Shown piece by piece: positions 1 to 8,477 of a DNA stretch of 64,000 nucleotides; position 1 is the first letter of the stretch; the number at the start of each line of letters is the position of its first letter. A model generated the notes under the pieces. That model had not been told where the DNA came from. It was given only the letters and a program-made list of their open reading frames with translations, and made no database searches. Origin of the DNA: DASVEE01 sp036380735. Lineage in GTDB: Bacteria; Acidobacteriota; Thermoanaerobaculia; Gp7-AA8. Both the position numbers and the translations under genes were made by a program. Location of the stretch: NCBI GenBank assembly GCA_036380735.1, contig DASVEE010000045.1:1-64000 (forward strand). The letters are read 5' to 3'.

Positions 1-10
1 CCGCCTCCGC

Positions 11-136
11 GGCGATCCAAACCGCTCACGTGGCGATCCAAACCGCTCGCGCGGCGATCCAAACCGCTCGCGCGGCGATCCAAACCGCTCGCGCGGCGAT
101 CCAAACCGCTTGCGTGGCGATCCAAACCGCCCTTCC
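11..136. repeat. 21-bp tandem repeat array, six units
   Basis: Six head-to-tail 21-bp units share the core GGCGATCCAAACCGCT; units 2 to 4 are identical and the outer ones differ only in the last bases. The array may extend beyond the left window edge. Each unit can form a small GCGG/CCGC stem. It lies just upstream of the EPS regulator. A 21-bp period equals about two turns of B-DNA, so every unit faces the same side of the helix. It could be read as a 7-residue peptide repeat, but the constancy of all codon positions argues for a DNA-level role. Confidence 0.9.
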
Positions 137-201
137 GCTTCGTCCTTCGGGCCACCCCCCAACGCTGGCGCGCTCTGCCCGAGTGTGCTTCAATGCGCTT
201 C

Positions 202-216
202 GTTCAACCGTTGAAC
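202..216. promoter_or_regulatory. Palindromic operator candidate GTTCAA-N3-TTGAAC
   Basis: A perfect 6+6 inverted repeat with a 3-bp spacer ends 8 bp before the ATG of the MarR-type regulator. Dimeric winged-helix regulators bind sites of this size and usually autoregulate, so this is a good operator candidate. No second copy was noticed elsewhere in the window. Confidence 0.5.
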
Positions 217-224
217 ACTGTCCG

Positions 225-581
225 ATGTCCCACGCCATCAGCGAAGAAGTCCGTTACCGGCTGCTGAAGCTGCTCGCCGAGCACCCCGACGCCAGCCAGC
301 GTCAGGTCGCCCGCGAGCTCGGCATCAGCCTCGGCAAGGCGAACTACTGCCTCCGCGCGCTCATGGAACGGGGCCTCGTCAAAGTCCGCAACTTCCGCAA
401 CAGCGAGAACAAGACGGCGTACGCCTACATCCTCACCCCCCAGGGCCTCGAGGAAAAAATCGACGTCACGTCCGCCTTTCTCCGCCGGAAGATGGCCGAA
501 TACGACCTCCTCAGAGAGGAAATCGGCCGCCTTCAGGCTGAAGTGAATGCGCTCGAGGAGCAATCCGAAAGCGCCGTTTAA
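225..581 (+). CDS. MarR family EPS-associated transcriptional regulator
   Basis: 118-residue winged-helix protein. The N-terminal part (about residues 5-75) has the pattern of an EPS-associated MarR-type HTH, including SQRQVARELGISLGKANYCL for the recognition helices, a wing, and then a C-terminal heptad-rich helix (about 85-115) likely to dimerise. Small regulators of this family usually sit at the edge of exopolysaccharide loci, which fits its position here. ATG 225 is chosen because it begins where family homology begins; the open frame upstream only reads the 21-bp array. The palindrome at 202-216 probably mediates autoregulation (inference). It probably controls all or part of the downstream locus. 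Confidence 0.85.
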   Translation: MSHAISEEVRYRLLKLLAEHPDASQRQVARELGISLGKANYCLRALMERGLVKVRNFRNSENKTAYAYILTPQGLEEKIDVTSAFLRRKMAEYDLLREEIGRLQAEVNALEEQSESAV

Positions 582-702
582 CCGAGTCACCATCGCGCAT
601 GGCGATGAACCGAAGAGAGTTCAGGTCCGCAATCGGTGTGTATACCGAAGGGGGCGAAGCCCGCCTTCGTCACCACCCACAGGACGAGGGGAGTGCCTTC
701 CG

Positions 703-1725
703 ATGATCCTTGTCACCGGTGCCGCCGGCTTCATCGGCTCTCACGTGTCGCAGCGCCTGCTCGACCGCGGAGACGAGGTCGTCGGCCTCGACAACCTCAA
801 TGACTACTACGACCCGGCCCTCAAACAGGCCCGCCTCGCGCGCCTGAAACCGTCCGGCCGTTTCCATTTCGTACAGGCCGACCTGGCCGACCGCGAGGCG
901 ATGGAACGCGTCTTCGAGGAGTACGCCCCCCGCCGCGTCGTCAACCTCGCCGCCCAGGCAGGCGTCCGCTACTCCATGGAGAACCCCCACATCTATGTGG
1001 AGGCGAATGTCCGCGGCTTCCTCCATATCCTGGAGGGCTGCCGCCACAAAAAGGTCGAGCATCTCGTCTATGCATCCACGAGCTCCGTCTACGGCGCCAA
1101 CACGAGGCAGCCGTTCTCCGAGCACGACAACGTGGATCACCCGATGTCTCTCTACGCCGCCACCAAAAAAGCGAACGAGCTGATGGCCCACACGTACGCC
1201 AGCCTGTACCAGCTGCCGTGCACCGGCCTCCGCTTCTTCACCGTCTACGGCCCGTGGGGCCGCCCCGACATGGCCCTCTTCAAGTTCACCAAAGGCATCC
1301 TCGCCGGTGAGCCGATCCCCGTCTACAACCACGGCCGCATGATCCGCGACTTCACCTACGTCGACGACATCGTCGAAGGCGTCATCCGCGTCCTCGACCA
1401 GCCGGCCCAGCCCGACCCGCGGTGGGACGGCAGCGATCCGGACCCCGCGCGCAGCTACGCTCCCTACCGGGTTTTCAACATCGGGAACAACAATCCCGTC
1501 GAGCTGCTTACCTACATCTCGGTCCTCGAAAAGTATCTCGGAAAAAAGGCAGAAATGTCCCTCCTCCCCATGCAGCCGGGCGATGTGCCGGCAACCATGG
1601 CGGACGTGAGCGAGCTCGAAACGGCTGTGGAGTTTCGGCCGCGCACGTCGGTGGACGAGGGAGTGCGCCGTTTCGTCGAGTGGTATCGCGAGTACTACGG
1701 AGTCGGTGAAAAAAAAGAAACGTGA
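703..1725 (+). CDS. UDP-glucuronate 4-epimerase (NAD-dependent SDR)
   Basis: 340 residues, the usual length for the LspL/CapI group. The start shows the Rossmann motif GAAGFIGSH, followed by the group-typical DNLNDYYD; the catalytic Ser and Tyr-x3-Lys are visible in STSSVYG and YAATKKANE. The enzyme interconverts UDP-glucuronate and UDP-galacturonate in the cytoplasm, supplying an acidic sugar for the glycan. ATG 703 has an upstream GAGGGGA. The alternative substrate, a UDP-N-acetylhexosamine, is possible but the DNLNDYYD signature favours UDP-GlcA. It is the first sugar enzyme after the regulator. Confidence 0.88.
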   Translation: MILVTGAAGFIGSHVSQRLLDRGDEVVGLDNLNDYYDPALKQARLARLKPSGRFHFVQADLADREAMERVFEEYAPRRVVNLAAQAGVRYSMENPHIYVEANVRGFLHILEGCRHKKVEHLVYASTSSVYGANTRQPFSEHDNVDHPMSLYAATKKANELMAHTYASLYQLPCTGLRFFTVYGPWGRPDMALFKFTKGILAGEPIPVYNHGRMIRDFTYVDDIVEGVIRVLDQPAQPDPRWDGSDPDPARSYAPYRVFNIGNNNPVELLTYISVLEKYLGKKAEMSLLPMQPGDVPATMADVSELETAVEFRPRTSVDEGVRRFVEWYREYYGVGEKKET

Positions 1726-1825
1726 ACCACGTCACGTATTTCTGGTGAGGGTCTGACTTACCTTAAGGGCAAGTCCAAGGAAGCGTCCCGTCGGTCCACG
1801 GGGCCAGCAGAGAGGAATCCACTTG

Positions 1826-4501
1826 ATGAGTCGTGATCGCCATACATCTTTCCTGACGAGAGCGCTATTTACCGTTCTTGCGACCATGGGTCTCGCCACC
1901 ACGGCGGCCGCCATGGAAAACCGGGTCGAGCAGTCCGCGTTCGCCGCGCTGAACGCACCGGTGGCCAAGGGCGCCAAGCTCCGCCTCTCCAACATCCCCT
2001 TCGCCGACGCCAACACTCCGCAGGCGCTCGAGCTCGAAAGCTTCGAGGTCTGGGCTCCCGATGCGGAGATCGAGGTCTTCGGCGAAAACGGCAAGGTCAC
2101 GCGCGTCGCGCCGCCGGCCGTTCGCTACTTCCGCGGCGGCGTCGCCGGCGATGCCGACTCCTACGCCTTCGTCTCCATCGACGAGCGGGGACGGGTCGGC
2201 GGCCTCGTCGTCACGCAGGACCGTCGCTACGAGATCCAGACGCGTCAGACGGCCGGCCGCCCCGGCGGCACGCGCCACCGGACCGAGGGATCGAACGACT
2301 CCGTCGACATCTTCATCAGTGAAGTGGCCACCATCGACGACGCCGATACCGGCTTCAAGTGTGAAGTCGAGTCGCGCGAGATCGGCATGACCACGGCCAC
2401 TCCTTCGACCGGGATCAGCTCCCTCAGCGATCGCGTCCGCGCGGAAGCGGTCCTCAGCGGCACGCAGACCTGGGCGCTCAACCTCGCTCTCGAGACGGAC
2501 TACGAGCTGTTCGTGGCTGCCGGCAGCAGCGAAGCCAACGTGCGCACGTACGTCGGCAACCTCATCGCCGCCGTCTCGACGATCTACCGCCGCGACCTCA
2601 GCACCGACCTTTTCATCGCCTATCTCGGCGTCCACACCACCGTCAGCGATCCGTTCACCGTCGTCCCGGGCAGCACGCGCCTCGCGATGGACGAATTCGC
2701 GGCGCGCTGGCACAACACGCCGCCGTCCAATACGCTCCGTTCTTCGGCGCTGCTCCTCAGCGGCAAGTCGCAGATGTCCGGAATTGCCTGGGTCGGCACG
2801 ATCTGCCAGGGCGACTACGACTTCGGCAACAACGTCTACGCGGGCGCTTACGCCTACTGCGGTGGCATCCAGGTTCCGGCCAGCCTCGTGCCGCCGAGCC
2901 CGACGGCCAACGCTCCGACCTACACGCTGAGCAACGGTTACTGGCCGGTGCTGCAGGTCGCGCACGAGCTCGGCCACAACGTGGGCAGCCATCACACCCA
3001 CTGCGTCGCGCTCACAGGCAGCGATCCGCAGACCTACGGCCGCCAGTGGGTCGACGTCTGCTACAGCGGCGACTTCGCCGGCAATACCCCGTGCTACAAC
3101 GGCGCTCAGTCGGTTCCCGCTGAAAAGGGAACGATCATGAGCTACTGCCACCTCCTCGGCGGCAGCAACAGCCGCTTCGTCTTCGGCAAGACAGGCGAAG
3201 CGAGCTACGTCATCCCCAACAACATGAAGGGCTACATCCAGGCGAAGACGCCGTCGATGTCGGCCATCACCGCCCCGGCCAGCGTCAACATCGGCACCGC
3301 GGCCAATGCATCCGTCGCCAACGGGGGGCTGAACTACCTCTGGACCATCACCAACGGCACGATCAACGGCCCGGCGACCGGCAACGCGGTGAGCTTCACC
3401 GCGACGGCCAATCCGGTGACGCTGAAGGTCAAGGCCACGAACGCCAGCGGCTGCGCCGTCAGCGACAGCATCACAGTCCAGGCGCAGACGAGCTGCACCA
3501 CCACGCTCACGCCGCCGACGCACACCACCATCTCCTACCTCGGTCAGGTCCTCAACATCGGCGTGACCTCCAACTGCGCGTGGACCGCGACGTCCAACGT
3601 GCCGTGGATCTCGTTCCCGCTGCCCAACGGCAACGGCAACGGCACGGTCGAGGTGCAGGTCTCCTCGAACGCCCAGAATCGTTACAAGCGCACCGGCACG
3701 ATCACCATCGCCGGACAGCAGATCGTCATCACGCAGTGGAGCCACTCCAACCGCGCCGACTTCAACGGCGACGCCCGCATCGACCTCGTCCTGCGCAACC
3801 ACGTCACCGGCGAGAACAAGATCTGGATCATGAACCGCATGGTCATGGCTCAGGAAATCCCGCTGCCGTCGGAGCCGGACCTCAACTGGAAGATCCACGG
3901 CGTCGGTGACTTCAGCGCCGACGGCTTCGAAGACATCGTCTGGCGCAACCCGGTCACCGGCGACATGCGCGTGTGGTTCATGCGCGGCAGCCAGTTCTCG
4001 CACTCCGAGCCGCTCAAGAACGTGCACCCCGTCTGGGAGCTCGGCTCCGTCTTCCGTTACTACGATGACGGGACCGACAACCTCGCGTTCCGCAACGCCA
4101 GCAACGGCGGCGTCGTGATGTGGTTCATGACCGGCACCACGCTCACGTCGACCACGACCCTGCCCAGCGTCACGGACCTCAACTGGAAGTTCCGCGGCAT
4201 GGCCGACTTCAACCGCGACACCTGGTCCGACCTCGTGTGGCACAACTCGTCGACCAACTGGGTGGTCATCTGGTTCCTCGTCGGCACCAACAAGACGACG
4301 ACGACCGGCACGGGCTACATCTCCTCCTCGCAGCAACTGGTCGCCACGGGCGACTTCGACTGGGACGGCAGCTCCGACATGATCTGGCGCGATCCGGCCA
4401 CCGGCGTGAATACGCTGTGGCTCTGCGCCAGCGGCTACAACTTCGCCGCGCCTCCGTTCCCGTCGGCCGGCCTCAACTGGTCGATCGTCGGACCGCGCTA
4501 A
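1826..4501 (+). CDS. Secreted reprolysin-like zinc metalloprotease with BACON-like domain and FG-GAP-like repeats
   Basis: 891-residue secreted protein. Residues 1-30 form a signal peptide. The catalytic zinc motif HELGHNVGSHH (H380, H384, H390) with a downstream IMSYC Met-turn is typical of M12B-like metzincins. Next come an Ig/PKD-like stretch (about 480-555) and a BACON-like domain (about 560-640, SNCAWTATSNVPWIS). The last 240 residues are five repeats of the form GDFNxDGxxDxVWRNxxTGxxxxWxM, like FG-GAP/VCBS propeller blades. The C-terminal half resembles that of the protease at 27468-29753. ATG 1826 follows AGAGG by 10 bp; TTG 1823 is an in-frame alternative. The substrate is unknown; the position suggests a role in surface maturation. 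Confidence 0.85.
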   Translation: MSRDRHTSFLTRALFTVLATMGLATTAAAMENRVEQSAFAALNAPVAKGAKLRLSNIPFADANTPQALELESFEVWAPDAEIEVFGENGKVTRVAPPAVRYFRGGVAGDADSYAFVSIDERGRVGGLVVTQDRRYEIQTRQTAGRPGGTRHRTEGSNDSVDIFISEVATIDDADTGFKCEVESREIGMTTATPSTGISSLSDRVRAEAVLSGTQTWALNLALETDYELFVAAGSSEANVRTYVGNLIAAVSTIYRRDLSTDLFIAYLGVHTTVSDPFTVVPGSTRLAMDEFAARWHNTPPSNTLRSSALLLSGKSQMSGIAWVGTICQGDYDFGNNVYAGAYAYCGGIQVPASLVPPSPTANAPTYTLSNGYWPVLQVAHELGHNVGSHHTHCVALTGSDPQTYGRQWVDVCYSGDFAGNTPCYNGAQSVPAEKGTIMSYCHLLGGSNSRFVFGKTGEASYVIPNNMKGYIQAKTPSMSAITAPASVNIGTAANASVANGGLNYLWTITNGTINGPATGNAVSFTATANPVTLKVKATNASGCAVSDSITVQAQTSCTTTLTPPTHTTISYLGQVLNIGVTSNCAWTATSNVPWISFPLPNGNGNGTVEVQVSSNAQNRYKRTGTITIAGQQIVITQWSHSNRADFNGDARIDLVLRNHVTGENKIWIMNRMVMAQEIPLPSEPDLNWKIHGVGDFSADGFEDIVWRNPVTGDMRVWFMRGSQFSHSEPLKNVHPVWELGSVFRYYDDGTDNLAFRNASNGGVVMWFMTGTTLTSTTTLPSVTDLNWKFRGMADFNRDTWSDLVWHNSSTNWVVIWFLVGTNKTTTTGTGYISSSQQLVATGDFDWDGSSDMIWRDPATGVNTLWLCASGYNFAAPPFPSAGLNWSIVGPR

Positions 4502-4530
4502 ACCTCACTTCCTCATCGCAACACCTGCCG

Positions 4531-4566
4531 CGGCCGGGACGTCATGTCCCGGCCGTTGCGTTTTGA
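4531..4566 (+). terminator. Rho-independent terminator
   Basis: A perfect 10-bp stem (CGGCCGGGAC with GTCCCGGCCG) and a 5-nt loop lie 30 bp after the metalloprotease stop and are followed by TTGCGTTTT. This separates the protease from the sugar-nucleotide operon that starts at 4689. Confidence 0.8.
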
Positions 4567-4571
4567 TGAAG

Positions 4572-4665
4572 CCGTTGTCCGTCGTCCGTGTCCGTTGTCC
4601 GTGCTTCGCAGTGCGACGGGTGGCCGAGCGAAGCACGGAAAACGGACAACGGAAAACGGACAACG
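4572..4665. repeat. Hairpin of repeated GTCCGTTGTCC words
   Basis: The left arm (about 4572-4609) repeats GTCCGTTGTCCGT-like words and the right arm (about 4628-4665) repeats the complement, CGGACAACGGAAAA. The arms could pair over roughly 35 bp with mismatches. A related element occurs at about 29810-29903, and a fragment lies before 61240. Confidence 0.75.
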
Positions 4666-4688
4666 AATCAAACCTACGGAGTCAATGA

Positions 4689-6008
4689 ATGGCAGTTGAA
4701 TCAACCTCCGCCGAGCTGCTGGCGAAGATCGAACGGCGTGAAGCGCGCGTCGGCGTCATCGGCCTCGGCTACGTCGGGCTTCCGCTCGTCCTTCTTTTCG
4801 CCGAGGCTGGGTTTCCGGTGCTCGGATTCGACGTGGACGAGTCGAAAGCCGACGCGCTCAACCGCGGCGACTCGTACATCCGCCACATCGGGGCGGACCG
4901 CGTGCGCCACGCTTTCGTGGGCGGCACCGCCAATGCCACCGCCGACTTCACACGCCTCGGCGAGTGCGACGCGATCCTCATCTGCGTCCCTACGCCGCTC
5001 GGCGATCACCGCGAGCCCGACCTCAAATACATCCGCATCACCGGCGAGACCATCGCCCGGCACCTGCGCCCGGGACAGCTCATCGTCCTGGAGTCGACGA
5101 CGTACCCCGGCACCACGCGCGAAGAGCTGCTGACGCGCTTCTCCGCGAAGGGCTTCGAGTGCGGGCGCGAATTCTTCCTCGCCTTCTCACCGGAGCGCGA
5201 GGACCCGGGCAACGCGCGCTTCAACACCAAGAACATCCCGAAGGTCGTCGGCGGCATCGACCCTGCCTCGCAGCAGGTCGCGGTGAAGCTGTACGGCTCG
5301 ATCATCGACCAGATCGTCCCGGTCTCCACCACCGAGATCGCGGAGTCGTCGAAGCTGCTCGAGAACATTTTCCGGGCCGTCAACATCGCCCTCGTCAACG
5401 AGATGAAGGTCGTCTTCGACCGCATGGGCATCAACGTGTGGGAAGTCATCGAAGCGGCGAAGACGAAGCCGTTCGGCTTCATGCCGTTCTATCCCGGCCC
5501 CGGCCTCGGCGGTCACTGCATTCCGCTCGATCCCTTTTACCTGACGTGGAAGGCGGCGGAGTACGGCACGTGGGCGCGCTTCATCGAGCTCGCCGGCGAG
5601 ATCAACACCTCGATGCCGCGTTACGTCATCGACCGCACGGTCGAAGCGATCAACCAGCACGGGAAGAGCATCGTCGGCGCGAGCATCCTCGTGCTCGGGC
5701 TCTCGTACAAGCCTGACATCGACGACGATCGCGAGTCGCCGTCGTTCGAGCTCATCGAGCTGCTCATGGAAAAGGGGGCGAAGGTGGCGTACTGCGACCC
5801 GTTCGTCCCCGTCGCCCGCCGCGGCCGGAAGCACGATCTCGGCATGGCCTCGACGGCGTGCACCGCCGACGAGTTCGCGAACTACGACGCGGTCCTCATC
5901 TCCACGCCGCACACCGCGTTCAAAGATCAGGCGCTCTACGCGAAGGCGAAGCTCGTGATCGACACGCGCAACATCGTCCACGACGCGCCGAAGATCGTGC
6001 GCGCCTGA
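4689..6008 (+). CDS. wbpA: UDP-N-acetyl-D-glucosamine 6-dehydrogenase (nucleotide sugar dehydrogenase)
   Basis: 439 residues. The N-terminal Rossmann motif GVIGLGYVGLPL, central domain and C-terminal UDP-binding domain are all present. The active-site block GPGLGGHCIPLDPFYLTWKA matches the WbpA branch of UDP-GlcNAc dehydrogenases; the catalytic Cys is in GGHCIP. It oxidises UDP-GlcNAc with NAD+ to the uronic acid, a precursor that can be epimerised to other acetamido-uronic acids. GGAG at 4678-4681 supports ATG 4689. With four AsnB-type genes downstream the product may later be amidated (inference). UDP-GlcNAc specificity is from the family signature only. Confidence 0.85.
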   Translation: MAVESTSAELLAKIERREARVGVIGLGYVGLPLVLLFAEAGFPVLGFDVDESKADALNRGDSYIRHIGADRVRHAFVGGTANATADFTRLGECDAILICVPTPLGDHREPDLKYIRITGETIARHLRPGQLIVLESTTYPGTTREELLTRFSAKGFECGREFFLAFSPEREDPGNARFNTKNIPKVVGGIDPASQQVAVKLYGSIIDQIVPVSTTEIAESSKLLENIFRAVNIALVNEMKVVFDRMGINVWEVIEAAKTKPFGFMPFYPGPGLGGHCIPLDPFYLTWKAAEYGTWARFIELAGEINTSMPRYVIDRTVEAINQHGKSIVGASILVLGLSYKPDIDDDRESPSFELIELLMEKGAKVAYCDPFVPVARRGRKHDLGMASTACTADEFANYDAVLISTPHTAFKDQALYAKAKLVIDTRNIVHDAPKIVRA

Positions 6009-6040
6009 CGCCGGACGCTTCGTAAGCGGAGAGAAACAAC

Positions 6041-7096
6041 GTGCAGAGACGACGGGCGCTCATCAGCGGGATCACCGGCCAGGACGGCTCGTACCTGGCG
6101 GAGCTGCTGCTCGGCAAAGGCTACGAGGTGCACGGCATCGTGCGCCGCTCGTCGTCCTTCAACACCGGGCGCATCGATGCGCTCTACCAGAACCCGCAGG
6201 ACGAAGACCGCCGCCTCATCCTGCACTACGGCGATCTGAACGACGCGTCGTCGCTGAACCGCATTCTGCGCGTCGTGCAGCCCGAAGAGATCTACAACCT
6301 CGGCGCGCAAAGCCACGTCAAGGTCTCGTTCGACCTCCCCGAATACACCGGCGAGGTGACAGGCCTCGGCTCCATGCGCCTCCTCGAAGCCATCCGCGAG
6401 CTCGAGCTGCGTCCGAAGATCTACCAGGCGTCGTCATCCGAGATGTTCGGCAAGGTGAACGAGACGCCGCAACGCGAAACGACCCCGTTCTATCCGCGCA
6501 GCCCGTACGGCGCGGCGAAGGTCTACGCGTACTGGATGACCGTGAACTACCGCGAGGCGTACGGCCTCTTCGCCGCGAACGGCATCCTCTTCAACCACGA
6601 ATCTCCGCGGCGCGGCGAAACGTTCGTCTCGCGCAAGATCACACGCGCCGTCGGCCGCATGCAGCACGGCCTGCAGGAGACGCTGTACCTCGGCAACCTC
6701 GACGCAAAACGCGACTGGGGCTATGCGAAGGACTACGTCGAAGCGATGTGGCTCATGCTGCAACAGCCGGAGCCGGACGATTACGTCATTGCCACCGGCG
6801 AGACCCACACCGTGCGACAGTTCTGCGACCTCGCCTTCGGCCACGCCGGGCTGCCGCTCGAGTGGAAGGGGAGCGGCTTCGACGAAGCCGGCTACGACGC
6901 CAACGGCGTGGCGCGCGTGCGCATCGACCCGCGTTACCTGCGTCCCACGGAAGTCGACCTGCTGCTCGGCGACGCCACCAAAGCCCGCGAACACCTCGGC
7001 TGGACCCCGCGAACGTCCTTCGAAGAGCTGGTGCGGCTGATGGTGGACGCCGATCTGCGCTTAGCCGCCGAAGAAGCACACGTGAACAAGCTGTAG
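6041..7096 (+). CDS. gmd: GDP-mannose 4,6-dehydratase
   Basis: 351 residues, typical length. GITGQDGSYLAELLL is the NADP-binding start of the family; SSSEMFG carries the Ser/Glu pair and YGAAKVYAYW the catalytic Tyr and Lys. NHESPRRGETFVSRKIT and DAKRDWGYAKDYVEAMW are hallmark blocks. It converts GDP-mannose to GDP-4-keto-6-deoxymannose, used by the next gene to make GDP-L-fucose. GTG 6041 is preceded by GGAGAG with 7-bp spacing. The gene follows the dehydrogenase by 32 bp, so co-transcription is likely. Confidence 0.95.
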   Translation: MQRRRALISGITGQDGSYLAELLLGKGYEVHGIVRRSSSFNTGRIDALYQNPQDEDRRLILHYGDLNDASSLNRILRVVQPEEIYNLGAQSHVKVSFDLPEYTGEVTGLGSMRLLEAIRELELRPKIYQASSSEMFGKVNETPQRETTPFYPRSPYGAAKVYAYWMTVNYREAYGLFAANGILFNHESPRRGETFVSRKITRAVGRMQHGLQETLYLGNLDAKRDWGYAKDYVEAMWLMLQQPEPDDYVIATGETHTVRQFCDLAFGHAGLPLEWKGSGFDEAGYDANGVARVRIDPRYLRPTEVDLLLGDATKAREHLGWTPRTSFEELVRLMVDADLRLAAEEAHVNKL

Positions 7097-7390
7097 GACG
7101 GATAGGACGGATAGGACGGATAGGACAGGCGTGCAACGTCGCTGGGCGGACAATCGTCTCCGTTGGCACACCGCGGGCGGGACGCCCGCAGGCCAGCCGG
7201 CGAGACGCCGACGTTCCGAAAAGCACTGTCTGCAGGACCCGAACGCGCTGGGCCTTTCCAGGAACACCGGCGTCCCGCCGGCTGGCCTGCAGGCGTCCCG
7301 CCTGCAGCGCGTACCAGTGCAGCTTCCTGTTTTGCGCAGACCGCCCGTGAACCAGTCCATCGTGCCTATGTCCTATTCGTCCCATCGGTA
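7094..7390. repeat. Nested intergenic hairpin: 9-bp-word arms around a GC-rich inverted repeat
   Basis: This fills the 315-bp gap between gmd and the fucose synthase gene. The outer left arm (7094-7129, overlapping the gmd stop) repeats GGACGGATA, and the outer right arm (7358-7388) carries the complementary CCTATTCGTCCCATCG words. Inside, 7176-7210 and 7267-7306 form a second long inverted repeat built on GGGACGCC, GCAGGCCAGCCGGCG and GACGCCG. No gene is supported in this stretch. Confidence 0.85.
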
Positions 7391-7411
7391 ACTCGCAAAG
7401 GAAAAATCACC

Positions 7412-8359
7412 CTGTCCACCTTCTGGTCTACCCGCCGCGTGCTCATTACGGGTGGGAACGGGTTTCTCGGCAGCTATCTGCGGGCGCGCCTGGAACGGGA
7501 ACGTCCGGCCGCGATCCTCACGCCGCGCTCGACGGCGCTCGATCTGCTCGATGCGCGCGCCGTCGCCGCGTACCTCGCGGAGCAGCGGCCGAACCTCGTC
7601 ATTCATGCGGCGGCGGTGGTCGGCGGCATTGGCGCCAACCGTAACCATCCGGGGAAGTTCTTCTATGAGAACGCCGTCATGGGCATTCACCTCATCGAGG
7701 AATGCCGCCGTGCCGGCGTCGGGAAGTTCGTCTGCCTCGGCACCGTCTGCGCGTACCCGAAGTTCACCCCGGTCCCGTTCCGCGAGGATGACCTCTGGAA
7801 CGGCTTCCCCGAAGAAACCAATGCGCCGTACGGCGTGGCCAAGAAGGCGATGCTCGTGCAACTGCAGGCGTACCGGCAGGAGTACGGGTTCAATGGCATT
7901 TACCTACTGCCGGTGAATCTCTATGGGCCGCGCGATCACTTCGATCTGGAGACGAGTCACGTCATCCCGGCGATGATCCGCAAATTCGTGGAGGCCGTGG
8001 AGCGTGGTGATCGCGAGGTCGTCCTCTGGGGCGACGGCTCGCCCACGCGGGAGTTCCTCTATGCCGAGGATGCGGCAGAGGGGATCGTGCTGGCGAGCGA
8101 ATCGTACGAAGGGGAGGAGCCGGTCAATATCGGTTCCGGCAGCGAGATCGCCATCCGCGATCTCGCCGCGCTCATCGCGCAGCACACCGGCTACAGGGGA
8201 GAGATCGTGTGGGACGCCGCGCGTCCGAACGGACAGCCGCGGCGGCGCCTCGACGTCAGCCGCGCCGAGACGGCGTTCGGCTTCCGCGCGCGGACGTCGT
8301 TCGCCGAGGGCATCGCCCGTACGATCGAGTGGTACCGTGGGCATCGTGTAGGCGAATAG
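7412..8359 (+). CDS. GDP-L-fucose synthase
   Basis: 315 residues from CTG 7412. GGNGFLGSYL is the NADP-binding motif; the family block VHAAAVVGGIGANRNHPG and the catalytic LGTVCAYPK and YGVAKKAML (Tyr-x3-Lys) follow. It is the epimerase-reductase that completes GDP-L-fucose from the gmd product. The start is unusual: AAAGGA at 7397-7402 points to CTG 7412, nine bases on, while the nearest standard start, GTG 7439, would begin inside the Rossmann strand and has no SD. The longer upstream frame only translates the hairpin and is rejected. Confidence 0.9.
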   Translation: MSTFWSTRRVLITGGNGFLGSYLRARLERERPAAILTPRSTALDLLDARAVAAYLAEQRPNLVIHAAAVVGGIGANRNHPGKFFYENAVMGIHLIEECRRAGVGKFVCLGTVCAYPKFTPVPFREDDLWNGFPEETNAPYGVAKKAMLVQLQAYRQEYGFNGIYLLPVNLYGPRDHFDLETSHVIPAMIRKFVEAVERGDREVVLWGDGSPTREFLYAEDAAEGIVLASESYEGEEPVNIGSGSEIAIRDLAALIAQHTGYRGEIVWDAARPNGQPRRRLDVSRAETAFGFRARTSFAEGIARTIEWYRGHRVGE

Positions 8360-8477
8360 CGCGTGGCGGTTCGCCGGGCTGCATTTCGGCGACGTATGGG
8401 GTACCATACAAACTCGCGTAAGCAATTTTGTGGCTCGGGCGTCAGTTACTCCGGGCGCTGAAACACCCCCTCGAACA

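Noticed and set aside
11..136. CRISPR array
   Set aside because: Units are directly contiguous with no spacers, and no cas genes are present; the same holds for 42640-42975.
30..224. N-terminal extension of the EPS regulator
   Set aside because: These codons only translate the 21-bp array; family homology starts at ATG 225.
1865..4336. An 823-codon minus-strand frame
   Set aside because: Shadow of the metalloprotease gene, which has signal peptide and zinc motif.
7163..7411. N-terminal extension of GDP-fucose synthase
   Set aside because: These codons translate the composite hairpin; the Rossmann motif starts shortly after 7412.
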